A stretch of 64,000 nt of DNA from Halobaculum sp. MBLA0147 (GTDB lineage: Archaea; Halobacteriota; Halobacteria; Halobacteriales; Haloferacaceae), in assembly GCF_041361345.1 (NCBI RefSeq), contig NZ_JBGKAD010000001.1, positions 1,240,001-1,304,000 of the forward strand, written 5' to 3'. Under the pieces are notes generated by a model. It ran no database searches. It worked only from the letters and a program-made list of their open reading frames with translations, and was not told where the DNA came from. The position numbers and the translations under genes are program-made. Shown in pieces: positions 26,395-33,655 of the stretch; the first letter of the stretch is position 1; each line of letters begins with the position of its first letter.

Positions 26395-27194
26395 CTATGA
26401 CCCGATCAGAGTCTGGACACTCGGGTTCGCTGTGGCTGTTGTTCCGTACGATCTCGCAGAAGGCGATCGTCACGATGGTTCGGTACCCAGTCGACACGGC
26501 TTCGCAGTTCGTCGGGTTGTTCGTTCTGTTCCTGTTGGTCTTCTTCGGCGGTACCGCAGTCGGTGGTCAGCAGTTCTCGGACAGTCTCGAAGGGGTCGTG
26601 ATCGGATTCTTCCTCTTCACCGTCGCCTCGGGGGCGTACGCCGGTGTGGCGAACAGTGTCTCCACCGAGTCCGAGTGGGGGACACTGGAACGCCTCTACA
26701 TCTCTCCGTACCGGTTCGGTACGGTCGTCGCCGTGGATGCACTGGTAAACGTCGTGATCAGTGTCCTCTGGGCCGTCGTGCTGTTGGTCCTGATGATGGG
26801 AGTCACCGGTCGGTGGCTCAGCGTCGATCCACTCACTGTTGTGCCCTTGTTGGTCGCAACCGTCACACCGGTCTTGGGACTCGGGTTCGCGTTCGGCGGT
26901 GCGGCGTTGGTGTACAAACGAATCGAGAGCGTGTTCCAGTTGGTGCAGTTCGCGTTCGTCGCACTCATCGCTGCACCGGTCGGTGAAGTCTGGATACTCC
27001 GACTGTTACCCGCCTCACACGGAGCCTACCTCACCCGCCGAGCGATCGAGTCGAACCGCAGTCTACTCGAGTTTCCATCCGGGGAGATCGCGCTCGTCTT
27101 CACGACTGCGATCGTCTACTTCACCGTGGGTTACTACGTGTTCGTGCGTGCGACGACGGTCGCCCGTAGTCGCGGTGTGATGGGACACTACTGA
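26391..27194 (+). CDS. ABC-2 family transporter permease
   Basis: 267 residues (GTG 26391 overlaps the ATPase stop; ATG 26397 is the alternative start). About six hydrophobic segments: FVGLFVLFLLVFFGG near 40, a second near 65, then VVISVLWAVVLLVLMMGV, VVPLLVATVTPVLGLGFAFGG, FQLVQFAFVALIAAPVG and ALVFTTAIVYFTVGYYVFV at the C-terminus. Layout fits the DrrB/ABC-2 fold that pairs with the preceding ATPase. It is followed by a 195-base gap with a new promoter and then the first precursor gene. Confidence 0.85.
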   Translation: MTMTRSESGHSGSLWLLFRTISQKAIVTMVRYPVDTASQFVGLFVLFLLVFFGGTAVGGQQFSDSLEGVVIGFFLFTVASGAYAGVANSVSTESEWGTLERLYISPYRFGTVVAVDALVNVVISVLWAVVLLVLMMGVTGRWLSVDPLTVVPLLVATVTPVLGLGFAFGGAALVYKRIESVFQLVQFAFVALIAAPVGEVWILRLLPASHGAYLTRRAIESNRSLLEFPSGEIALVFTTAIVYFTVGYYVFVRATTVARSRGVMGHY

Positions 27195-27299
27195 CGGCAC
27201 ACGCCGCTCCCGTCGGCCGGAAACCCGTCTCTCATCCGTTGCTCGGCGGACTCCCCGTCGTCAGACACGCCCACCCGGTGAATTCGTCCTCCCGAGTAC

Positions 27300-27370
27300 T
27301 ATAATGTAAATTATGTAAAAGTCTAATACGTTCTACAGTAATTGTACCGTGTGCACGTCCAAAGCACACG
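27300..27370 (+). promoter_or_regulatory. Promoter and 5'-UTR hairpin of precursor gene 1
   Basis: Two AT-rich TATA candidates, TATAATGT (27300-27307) and TTATGTAAAA (27311-27320), are followed by a perfect 7-bp hairpin: CGTGTGC (27348-27354) pairs with GCACACG (27364-27370) around 9 nt. The coding start at 27390 then lies about 48 bases after the predicted transcription start, an unusually long leader for a haloarchaeon. The hairpin may be an operator or a translation control element. Confidence 0.55.
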
Positions 27371-27389
27371 TGATGTGATTCACAGGAGC

Positions 27390-27572
27390 ATGGAGAGCGA
27401 ACAGTTCGTGCAGGCGTTGCAGCACGGGGACCCCGACCTCGACAACCTCGATCTGTCCGAGGAGGAGAAAGACGCGATCCGCTCCGACGACGACAGCGAC
27501 ATTCAGGAGTTGATCGGGACGATCAAGTCCGACGTCCTCGTCGCGGTCGTAGTCACGATCGCCCGAGCATAG
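27390..27572 (+). CDS. Putative borosin-type RiPP precursor peptide 1
   Basis: 60 residues. Leader residues 1-45 are acidic and helical (FVQALQHGDPDLDNLDLSEEE, then DIQELIGTIK), resembling Nif11-like and split-borosin leader domains. The tail DVLVAVVVTIARA (48-60) is almost entirely beta-branched or small hydrophobic residues, as borosin core peptides are. ATG 27390 is preceded closely by AGGAG; a GTG at 27372 is an alternative. Its leader aligns with precursor 2: FVQALQHGDPDLDNLDLSEE against FLQQFNSDPEAALAEMDVSEE. Precursor role is inferred from the neighbouring methyltransferase. Confidence 0.72.
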   Translation: MESEQFVQALQHGDPDLDNLDLSEEEKDAIRSDDDSDIQELIGTIKSDVLVAVVVTIARA

Positions 27573-27670
27573 AGGGAGCAACCCCCTTGTCCATCTTGTA
27601 TATGTACATTTATGTCTCTCCGACAAATATGCGTTAACTACAAGTAGATATAACACACACTGAGGAATAC

Positions 27671-27690
27671 ATGTCAGAAGCTTCTGACAT
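27671..27690. promoter_or_regulatory. 20-bp perfect palindrome at the start codon of precursor gene 2
   Basis: ATGTCAGAAG (27671-27680) is followed directly by its exact reverse complement (27681-27690), so the palindrome begins on the A of the start codon. GAGG at 27662-27665 is a Shine-Dalgarno with normal spacing. The palindrome could be a repressor operator or an mRNA fold that hides the start codon. AT-rich promoter elements (GTTAACTAC, AGATATAAC) lie at about 27632-27655. Confidence 0.7.
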
Positions 27691-27907
27691 TCAGACGGTG
27701 TTGGACCGATCTATGAACGACGAGAAGTTCCTCCAACAGTTCAACTCGGATCCAGAAGCTGCTCTCGCCGAGATGGACGTGAGCGAAGAGGCCGAGGAGA
27801 GCCTGAAGGCGGAGGAAGACGGGAGTATCTACGACTACCTCGACTCGCTCAATATGGCAACCGTGTACACGATCACGATCACCTACGTCTCGAGAAAGCG
27901 GGACTGA
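27671..27907 (+). CDS. Putative borosin-type RiPP precursor peptide 2
   Basis: 78 residues. Leader residues 1-60 are acidic and helical (DIQTVLDRSMNDEKFLQQFNSDPEAALAEMDVSEEAEESLKAEEDGSIYDYLDSL). The tail MATVYTITITYVSRKRD (62-78) alternates Thr with Ile, Val and Tyr and ends in a basic stretch, so it could be trimmed. It has its own promoter and a GAGG ribosome site, suggesting expression apart from precursor 1. Twenty bases separate its stop from the methyltransferase gene. Confidence 0.74.
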   Translation: MSEASDIQTVLDRSMNDEKFLQQFNSDPEAALAEMDVSEEAEESLKAEEDGSIYDYLDSLNMATVYTITITYVSRKRD

Positions 27908-27927
27908 CTGAACAGATTCTCGTTATC

Positions 27928-28776
27928 ATGGACGGCTTCGACAACCCGGTAGACATCTACATCGTCGGGACTGGCATGGTGGGGTACCGGCAGATGACCG
28001 AAGAGGCGGAGGCTGCGCTCCGAAACTCGGAGACGGCGTACTTGATCCACTACCAGAAGGTGGTCGCCGACTACGTCGAGGACACCGTCGCGTCCGAACT
28101 GGGCGACGTGTCTGGAGAACTGATACAGTTGACCGACGAGTACCAGGAAGACGAGGACCGAGCGAACACGTACGAGCGCATGGCGGCACGGGTTATGGAT
28201 GGTGCCGAAGCGGCGGACAACCCAGTCTGTCTCGCACTGTACGGACATCCGAACGTCTTCGTCTCGCCGACCGAGTGGATCGCCGATGAGGCCGAGGAAA
28301 GAAACATGAACGTCGACATCCGTCCCGGCGTCTCGTCGATGGATGCGTTGTACAGTGATCTGATGTTGGACCCGTCACGGAACGGGATTCAGATGTTCGA
28401 GGCGACGGACCTCCTGATCCGCGAGTTCGATCTCAACCCGCACGTACCGGCGTTCATCTGGCAGATCGGCACTCTTGAGACGGTGCTGTACACGACCGCG
28501 GACAGTAGTCCGGAACGGTTCGAGCGGTTCAGAGAGTACCTCGAACGCTTCTACCCGTCCGACCACACCGTGTACATCTGTCAGACAGCAGTGTACCCGA
28601 CGACACAGTCGAAACAGATCCCCGTCGAGATCGGTGACTTCGAGGAGAAACACGACGAGATCAACGGGGTGCAGACGCTGTACGTCCCCCCGGTAGAGCG
28701 GAAGGAGGTCGTGAACGAGGAGTTGGAAGAACAAGTCGTCTCCTCGGACCACTTGGAGACGATCACCGAGAACTGA
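27928..28776 (+). CDS. Borosin-like peptide backbone alpha-N-methyltransferase (tetrapyrrole methylase fold)
   Basis: 282 residues. The N-terminal VDIYIVGTGMVGYRQMTEEAEAAL is the tetrapyrrole-methylase SAM fold. Unlike diphthine synthase or CobA types it has LALYGHPNVFVSPT (YGHP at 105-108) and DIRPGVSSMDALYSDLMLDPS, the motifs of OphMA/SonM borosin methyltransferases, followed by EATDLLIRE. Near residue 78, DEYQEDEDRANTY places Tyr72, Arg78 and Tyr82 where OphMA has Tyr66, Arg72 and Tyr76; the OphMA Tyr63 position is Thr69 here. Core peptides are in separate genes, so this is a split system acting in trans. It adds methyl groups to backbone amides by analogy. GC is lower than in flanking genes. 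Confidence 0.82.
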   Translation: MDGFDNPVDIYIVGTGMVGYRQMTEEAEAALRNSETAYLIHYQKVVADYVEDTVASELGDVSGELIQLTDEYQEDEDRANTYERMAARVMDGAEAADNPVCLALYGHPNVFVSPTEWIADEAEERNMNVDIRPGVSSMDALYSDLMLDPSRNGIQMFEATDLLIREFDLNPHVPAFIWQIGTLETVLYTTADSSPERFERFREYLERFYPSDHTVYICQTAVYPTTQSKQIPVEIGDFEEKHDEINGVQTLYVPPVERKEVVNEELEEQVVSSDHLETITEN

Positions 28777-28796
28777 ACGACTGGACGGTCACTCGA

Positions 28797-30155
28797 TCAG
28801 GTTCCTCGTTCCGCCATCATGTCGGCTGCGCGATCGGCCCAGCCGGTGTACCGGAAGCCGGCGACGACGACGAGCGTCATCCAGACGTAGTGGAGCCCGA
28901 CGGCGAGGTACGCCCCCGTCGGGCCGAGTCCGGCGACGACACCGAGCAGGTAGGTGCCGCCGAGTAGGACTCCGAACACGCCCGAGAGCCGCGCGACCAG
29001 CGGGACGCGCGTCTCGCTGGCGCCCTGGAGCGCCCCCGACAGGACGACGTAGGCGACGAGGAACACCCCGGTAGCGCCGTACACCCGGGCGAACGCGACG
29101 GCGTACGGGACCGTCGACGGGTCGTCGGTGAACACGCGGACGAACGCCGGGGCGAGCCCGACGAGCGCGAAGCCGACGACGCCGACGGTCGCCAGCCCGA
29201 GCCCGGTGGTGGCGTACCCCTCGTACAGCGCGCGGTCCGGGTCGCCGTCACCCAGCGCCTGGCCGACGACGACGGAGCTGGCGACGTTGTAGCCGCGCGA
29301 GAGCGGACTCGTCACCTGTTGGTACATCCGTCGCCCGATCTGGAACCCGGCGTTGACCGGCGTCCCGAAGCCGAGCAGCAGCGAGTTGAACGGGAACTCG
29401 GCCAGCGTGGCGGCGAACCCCTCGACGACGCGCGGGGCGGAGACGCGGACGAGTTGCCGAGCGATCACCGGGTCGCGTGGCCGGACGAGGGAGGCGTCCG
29501 ACCAGTCCGTCCACATCGCGGCGAGCAACAGCGTCGCCGTCAACCCGTTACCCACCGCCGTCGCCAGCCCGACGCCGAGGACGCCGAGTCGGGGGGCGCC
29601 GAACAGTCCTAGCCCGAACACGACGGAGCCGGCGATGTTGAGCGCGTTCGAGAGCACGTTGACGTACATCGGGGTGCGTGTGTCGCCGGTCCCCTGGAGC
29701 GAGCGCGCGCCGATCAGGGCGACGTGACGGGCCGGTGCGGTGGCGAAGACGATCGCGAGGTACGTCCCGCCGAGCGCGGCGGTCGCCGGCGACGCGCCGA
29801 GCACCGCCAGCAGTCGGTCCCCGAACAGCCAGCCGATCGCGACGAAGGGGAGTCCGGCGAGGATTCCCGTCAGGATCGCCTGTGTGACCGCCTCGTCGCG
29901 GTTGGCGACGGCGTCGGCGCCGGTGTCCTGACTCGACAGGGCGATGGCGCCGCCGCCGAGCCCGAGTCCGATCCGTAGCGGGAACCGGGCGTACAGGTCC
30001 GCCAGCCCGATGGCGACGACAGCCGCGGGGGAGAACTGCGCCGTGACGATCACGTCCGTCGTCCGCATCCCGGTCCGGAACACCTGCTCGGTCGAGACCG
30101 GCCACGACAGCGAGAGGACGCGCCGCCACACCCCGAACAGCCGACGCCAGTCCAT
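28797..30155 (-). CDS. MATE-family multidrug/toxin efflux transporter
   Basis: 452 residues with about 12 membrane segments. The MATE duplication is visible: TEQVFRTGMRTTDVIVTAQFSPAAVVAIGLADLYAR in the first half and RVVEGFAATLAEFPFNSLLLGFGTPVNAGFQIGRR in the second, plus GARSLQGTGDTRTPM and the equivalent ALQGASETRVP. It is a cation-coupled exporter of drugs or metabolites. It is convergent with the methyltransferase, with 20 bases between them, but its GC is like the rest of the chromosome, so membership of the cluster is unclear. Confidence 0.92.
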   Translation of the reverse strand: MDWRRLFGVWRRVLSLSWPVSTEQVFRTGMRTTDVIVTAQFSPAAVVAIGLADLYARFPLRIGLGLGGGAIALSSQDTGADAVANRDEAVTQAILTGILAGLPFVAIGWLFGDRLLAVLGASPATAALGGTYLAIVFATAPARHVALIGARSLQGTGDTRTPMYVNVLSNALNIAGSVVFGLGLFGAPRLGVLGVGLATAVGNGLTATLLLAAMWTDWSDASLVRPRDPVIARQLVRVSAPRVVEGFAATLAEFPFNSLLLGFGTPVNAGFQIGRRMYQQVTSPLSRGYNVASSVVVGQALGDGDPDRALYEGYATTGLGLATVGVVGFALVGLAPAFVRVFTDDPSTVPYAVAFARVYGATGVFLVAYVVLSGALQGASETRVPLVARLSGVFGVLLGGTYLLGVVAGLGPTGAYLAVGLHYVWMTLVVVAGFRYTGWADRAADMMAERGT

Positions 30156-30278
30156 ACCCACGGCTGGGTGGGGTGACGGTTCTAGGTGACGGAATCGGAA
30201 CCTCGTCGACGCACCGACGACCTCGGCGAGTGATTCCGAACGACCTTTGAGCGGCCTCTCCGTGACGCGACACGTCAC

Positions 30279-32645
30279 ATGGACAGACGCACGTTCCTGC
30301 GGCGCACCGGCGCGGCCGGTGTCGTCGGATCGGGACTCGCGGGGGGCGCGGCGGCGGAGTCGACACGGACGACAGAGGGACAGGCGGCGACACGGACGAC
30401 GACGGCGGGGAGCCGGGGGACTGCGACCGACACCCTCGGGCCGCTGTTGTTCGACTCGACGTGTAGCCTGTTGAACGCCGACGGGGAGCCGTTGACGAAC
30501 GACGAGTACGTCCCGGTGCGGGCCGCGGAGACCGCCCGGGTGACCGACGAGGACGGCGACGGCGACGCCACCAGCTACGAGGACAGCGGCGTCGCCCCGG
30601 CGCTGGCGGCCGTCGACGGCGGCGTGTTCGGCATCGGCGCCCCGTTCGTCGCCGACGCGGACGCGGAGTGGGGCAACGAGGAGTTCCTGCGGAACGTCTG
30701 GGACGAGCTCGCGGGCGAGGGGACGATCCTCTGGGACGAGGGCCACGAGCAGTTCTACACCCTCGACGAGTTCGCCGCGTTCCGCGGCTACGTCGAGTCC
30801 GGCCCGTACACGGTCACACCGACGACCGACCTGCAGGCGAACCTCGACGGCGCCGCCGGGATCGTGATCACCTCGCCGTCGGCCGCGTTCACCGACGCGG
30901 AACTCGACGCGCTGGCGTCGTTCGTCGCCGACGGCGGGGCGGTGTTCCTCCACAGCCAGTCGGACTACAACGACTTCGACGAGACGGACAACGTCAACGA
31001 GATCGCGGCGGCACTCGACGCCCCGTTCCGGTTCGACGACTGTCAGGTCGCCGACGACGAGTCGAACGGTGGGTCCTTCTTCCAACCGACGACGACGAAC
31101 GTCGACACGAGCTTCCCGTTCTTCGAGCCGCGCGAGGGGCGCGCGACGGGACCGGAGTTCTCCTTCGACGAGGAGTACACGGCGACGATCACGGACGTTG
31201 CCGACGGGGACACCTTCACCGTCCAGTTCGAGAGTGGGGCCACCGAGGACGTCCGCGTGCTCGGCGTGGACACGCCGGAGACGCCCGCGAACGCCGACGC
31301 CGAGAACCCCCACGAGTGGGAGGGCCTGGGCGATCAGGCGTCGAGTCCAGAACAGGACGGCGACTACCCGTACCTCTCGGCGGAGGGGGCCGAGGCTTCC
31401 GAGTTCGCGATCGGGGAGTTGGCCGACGCGACGGTGACGCTCACCTTCGACGAGAACGAGGGGATCGAAGACCCGTTCGGGCGTATCCTCGCGTACGCCC
31501 ACTACGACGCCGACGGCTCCGGGTCGCGCGACACGCTGTGGGCTCGTCGGCTGCTGGAGGAGGGGTACGCCCGCGTGTACGACTCCGGGCTGGCGCGCCA
31601 CGACGAGTTGCTCCAGACGGAGTTGACCGCCCGGGCGGAGGGACGCGGCCTGTGGGCCGAGAGCGACCCGGACGCCTCGCGGACGGTACGTGACGGGGCC
31701 GTCGAGAGTCTGTACCTCCCGAACGCGGTGCCGGTGGAGTCGTTCGGCGGCGAGTTACCCGACGAGCGCGTGGCGGTCCGCGCCGGCGAGAGCGCCTCGG
31801 AGCCGGGGGCACCGTTGGTCGCCGTCGACCCGGACAACCGGCTGGCGCTCGTCGGCGCGCCGCCGGTCGAGGACGACCACGTCGACGAGGTGTTCGACGG
31901 GGAGCGGGACGCCTACGACAACGAGACGTTCCTCACGAACCTGGCGACGGCGCTGGCGGACCGCGACGGCGACGTGTTGTGGGACGGGGGCCACGGCCAG
32001 TTCGGCAACGACCCCGGCGAGTCCGTCGAGGGTGTCGCCCACTACCAGCGGTTCCTCGAGGGCGTCGACGTGGGGCTCGAACAGGTCAACGACTACGAGC
32101 TGGACGGCGGGCTGGATGGCTCGCTGCTCGCTCGTGGCCGCGCGTTGGTCGTCACGCCGCCCTCGCGGGCGTTCACCCCGGCAGAACGCGAGGCGGTGAC
32201 GGCGTTCCGCGACGCGGGCGGCGCGGTGATCCTCGTCGGCACCGCCGAGCACACGGAGGCGACGAGCACCGTCAACGGGTTGGCGGCGGCGCTCGGCTCG
32301 GACCTCTCGTTCGGCCGGACGGGCGTGACGGACCCAGACGCGAACCGCGGGGAGCCGTCCCAGCTCGTCACCGACGCCTTCGGCGAGTCGTTCGGGCTGT
32401 TCGCGTCCGTCGCGGACGGTGACCCGACGCTCCAGGCGGAGACGCCGACGCCGACCGCCACCGAGGCGTCGGCTACCGAGACGGAGACGAGTGCGGGCGG
32501 TGAGGACGCAGGCGAGGCGACCGCGACGAGCACGTCCGCGCCCGGGCTGGGGACACTCTCCGGTGTGGCCGGGCTCCTCGGCGGCGGGCTGTACGCGCTC
32601 CGCAGTGCCGTCGGCGAGGACGGCGACGACTCGGAGAGCGAGTGA
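30279..32645 (+). CDS. Tat-exported, membrane-anchored thermonuclease-domain protein with duplicated flanking domain
   Basis: 788 residues. Tat signal DRRTFLRRTGAAG at 2-14. Residues about 105-270 and about 505-690 are two copies of an unrecognised domain (GVFGIGAPFVAD..EFLRNVWDEL..GTILWDEGH and LALVGAPPVEDD..TFLTNLATAL..GDVLWDGGH; both have DGGAV/AGGAV strands), resembling DUF4350/GldG-like folds. Between them (about 300-468) is a staphylococcal-nuclease domain (TATITDVADGDTFTVQF, VRVLGVDTPET, DPFGRILAYAHYD, RLLEEGYARVYD). The end has a Thr/Ala stalk and APGLGTLSGVAGLLGGGLYALRS, an archaeosortase-like C-terminal anchor variant (PGL for PGF). It should be cell-surface bound and may degrade DNA. 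Confidence 0.85.
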   Translation: MDRRTFLRRTGAAGVVGSGLAGGAAAESTRTTEGQAATRTTTAGSRGTATDTLGPLLFDSTCSLLNADGEPLTNDEYVPVRAAETARVTDEDGDGDATSYEDSGVAPALAAVDGGVFGIGAPFVADADAEWGNEEFLRNVWDELAGEGTILWDEGHEQFYTLDEFAAFRGYVESGPYTVTPTTDLQANLDGAAGIVITSPSAAFTDAELDALASFVADGGAVFLHSQSDYNDFDETDNVNEIAAALDAPFRFDDCQVADDESNGGSFFQPTTTNVDTSFPFFEPREGRATGPEFSFDEEYTATITDVADGDTFTVQFESGATEDVRVLGVDTPETPANADAENPHEWEGLGDQASSPEQDGDYPYLSAEGAEASEFAIGELADATVTLTFDENEGIEDPFGRILAYAHYDADGSGSRDTLWARRLLEEGYARVYDSGLARHDELLQTELTARAEGRGLWAESDPDASRTVRDGAVESLYLPNAVPVESFGGELPDERVAVRAGESASEPGAPLVAVDPDNRLALVGAPPVEDDHVDEVFDGERDAYDNETFLTNLATALADRDGDVLWDGGHGQFGNDPGESVEGVAHYQRFLEGVDVGLEQVNDYELDGGLDGSLLARGRALVVTPPSRAFTPAEREAVTAFRDAGGAVILVGTAEHTEATSTVNGLAAALGSDLSFGRTGVTDPDANRGEPSQLVTDAFGESFGLFASVADGDPTLQAETPTPTATEASATETETSAGGEDAGEATATSTSAPGLGTLSGVAGLLGGGLYALRSAVGEDGDDSESE

Positions 32646-32657
32646 CCGCGGAGCTCG

Positions 32658-33515
32658 TCACTCTCCGTCGTCGCCGCGCTTGTCGATCTCGCCGCGGAGA
32701 GCGGTGGCGTCGAAGGTGTGGTCCGGGCGCACGTCGACGAACCCGAGGTACTCGCGGGCACCCAGCAGGTCCGCGGCCGGGTACGCGGTCGCGGCGGCCG
32801 CGACGGCCTCGCGAGCCCCGACCAGCGGCTCCAGCGCGGCGAGGGCACACGCCAGGTCGTACTGGCGGCTGGAATCGCGGGCGTCGGCGTAACTCGCCGC
32901 CTGCTCCTCGCGGACGCTCGTCGCGTCGATGAAGTAGAGGTCGTCGTCGACCACCAACACGTTCTCGGCTCGGAGGTCGCCGTGTGCGAGGCCGTCCTCG
33001 TGTAACAGCGCCAACTCCTCGAACAGTCGTGGTGCCAGCGCCGTCGTACGCTCGGCGGGCACCTCGTCCAGCGGCGCGAACCCCTCCAGGTAGTCGAGCA
33101 CCAGGACCCCGAGGCCGTCGATCTCCAACGCCTCCACGGGTTCGGGTGCGTTCACACCCACCTCGCGCATCCGTTCGGTCGCCGCCAGTTCGTGTTCGGC
33201 CATCTCGTAGGGTGTGTCGAAGTGGTCGAAGAACCCCTCCGTGCCGGCGGTGACGGCCCCGAGGTTCCGGCCGGTCGTGAAGACGGCGTGGACCAGCGAG
33301 TTCTGGCGCGTGATCACCTTCACGAAGTAGCGGTCGTCGAGGACGAACGGCGTCGACAACCAGTTGTCCGCCTCGAGAAAGCGGACGTGTGCCGTCTCGC
33401 GTCCGTAGCGGGCGGCCAACTCCCGGACCACCGTCTCCAGACGGTCCCACGAGACGTTCCCACGCACGAGGCGTCTGACGACCATCTCGTCGGACAGTGG
33501 GTCGGCGACAGTCAT
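32658..33515 (-). CDS. RIO/Bud32-like protein kinase
   Basis: 285 residues. ATP-binding Lys in DDRYFVKVITR near 60, a hinge (LGVLVLDYLEGF), a catalytic loop HEDGLAHGDLRAENVLVVDDD with the HGD Asp and Asn, and the metal-binding D of LYFIDATSV. These are RIO/Bud32-type kinase motifs. A haloarchaeal family of stand-alone kinases with this layout exists; the substrate is unknown. ATG 33515 is followed upstream by a tandem repeat rather than an obvious TATA box. Confidence 0.78.
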   Translation of the reverse strand: MTVADPLSDEMVVRRLVRGNVSWDRLETVVRELAARYGRETAHVRFLEADNWLSTPFVLDDRYFVKVITRQNSLVHAVFTTGRNLGAVTAGTEGFFDHFDTPYEMAEHELAATERMREVGVNAPEPVEALEIDGLGVLVLDYLEGFAPLDEVPAERTTALAPRLFEELALLHEDGLAHGDLRAENVLVVDDDLYFIDATSVREEQAASYADARDSSRQYDLACALAALEPLVGAREAVAAAATAYPAADLLGAREYLGFVDVRPDHTFDATALRGEIDKRGDDGE

Positions 33516-33520
33516 AAAGG

Positions 33521-33600
33521 GTCGCTCGGCGACGGGCGCTGCGCGAGTGGGCCGCTCGGCGACGGGCACTGCGCGAGTGGGTCGCTCGGCGACGGGCGCT
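33521..33600. repeat. 30-bp tandem repeat, 2.7 copies, in a divergent promoter region
   Basis: Units start at 33521, 33551 and 33581 (third partial), differing by two substitutions. The array fills most of the gap between the kinase start (33515) and the ABC exporter start (33656), so it would sit in the kinase 5' region. Confidence 0.9.
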
Positions 33601-33655
33601 CCGGGAGCACCCGCTTTCCGGGAGTACAAGTCACTCGGCCCACTCGTCGGTACCG

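Noticed and set aside
27928-28776. Diphthine synthase (Dph5) as identity of the methyltransferase
   Set aside because: Dph5 is the common archaeal tetrapyrrole-fold methylase, but this protein has YGHP and RPGVSSMDALYSDL motifs and lies beside precursor-like genes, which fits borosin enzymes better.
28797-31601. Extension of the MATE gene to 934 residues
   Set aside because: Residues before MDWRRLFGVWRRVLSLSW are Arg/Val-rich and overlap the thermonuclease gene in antisense; no such MATE fusion is known.
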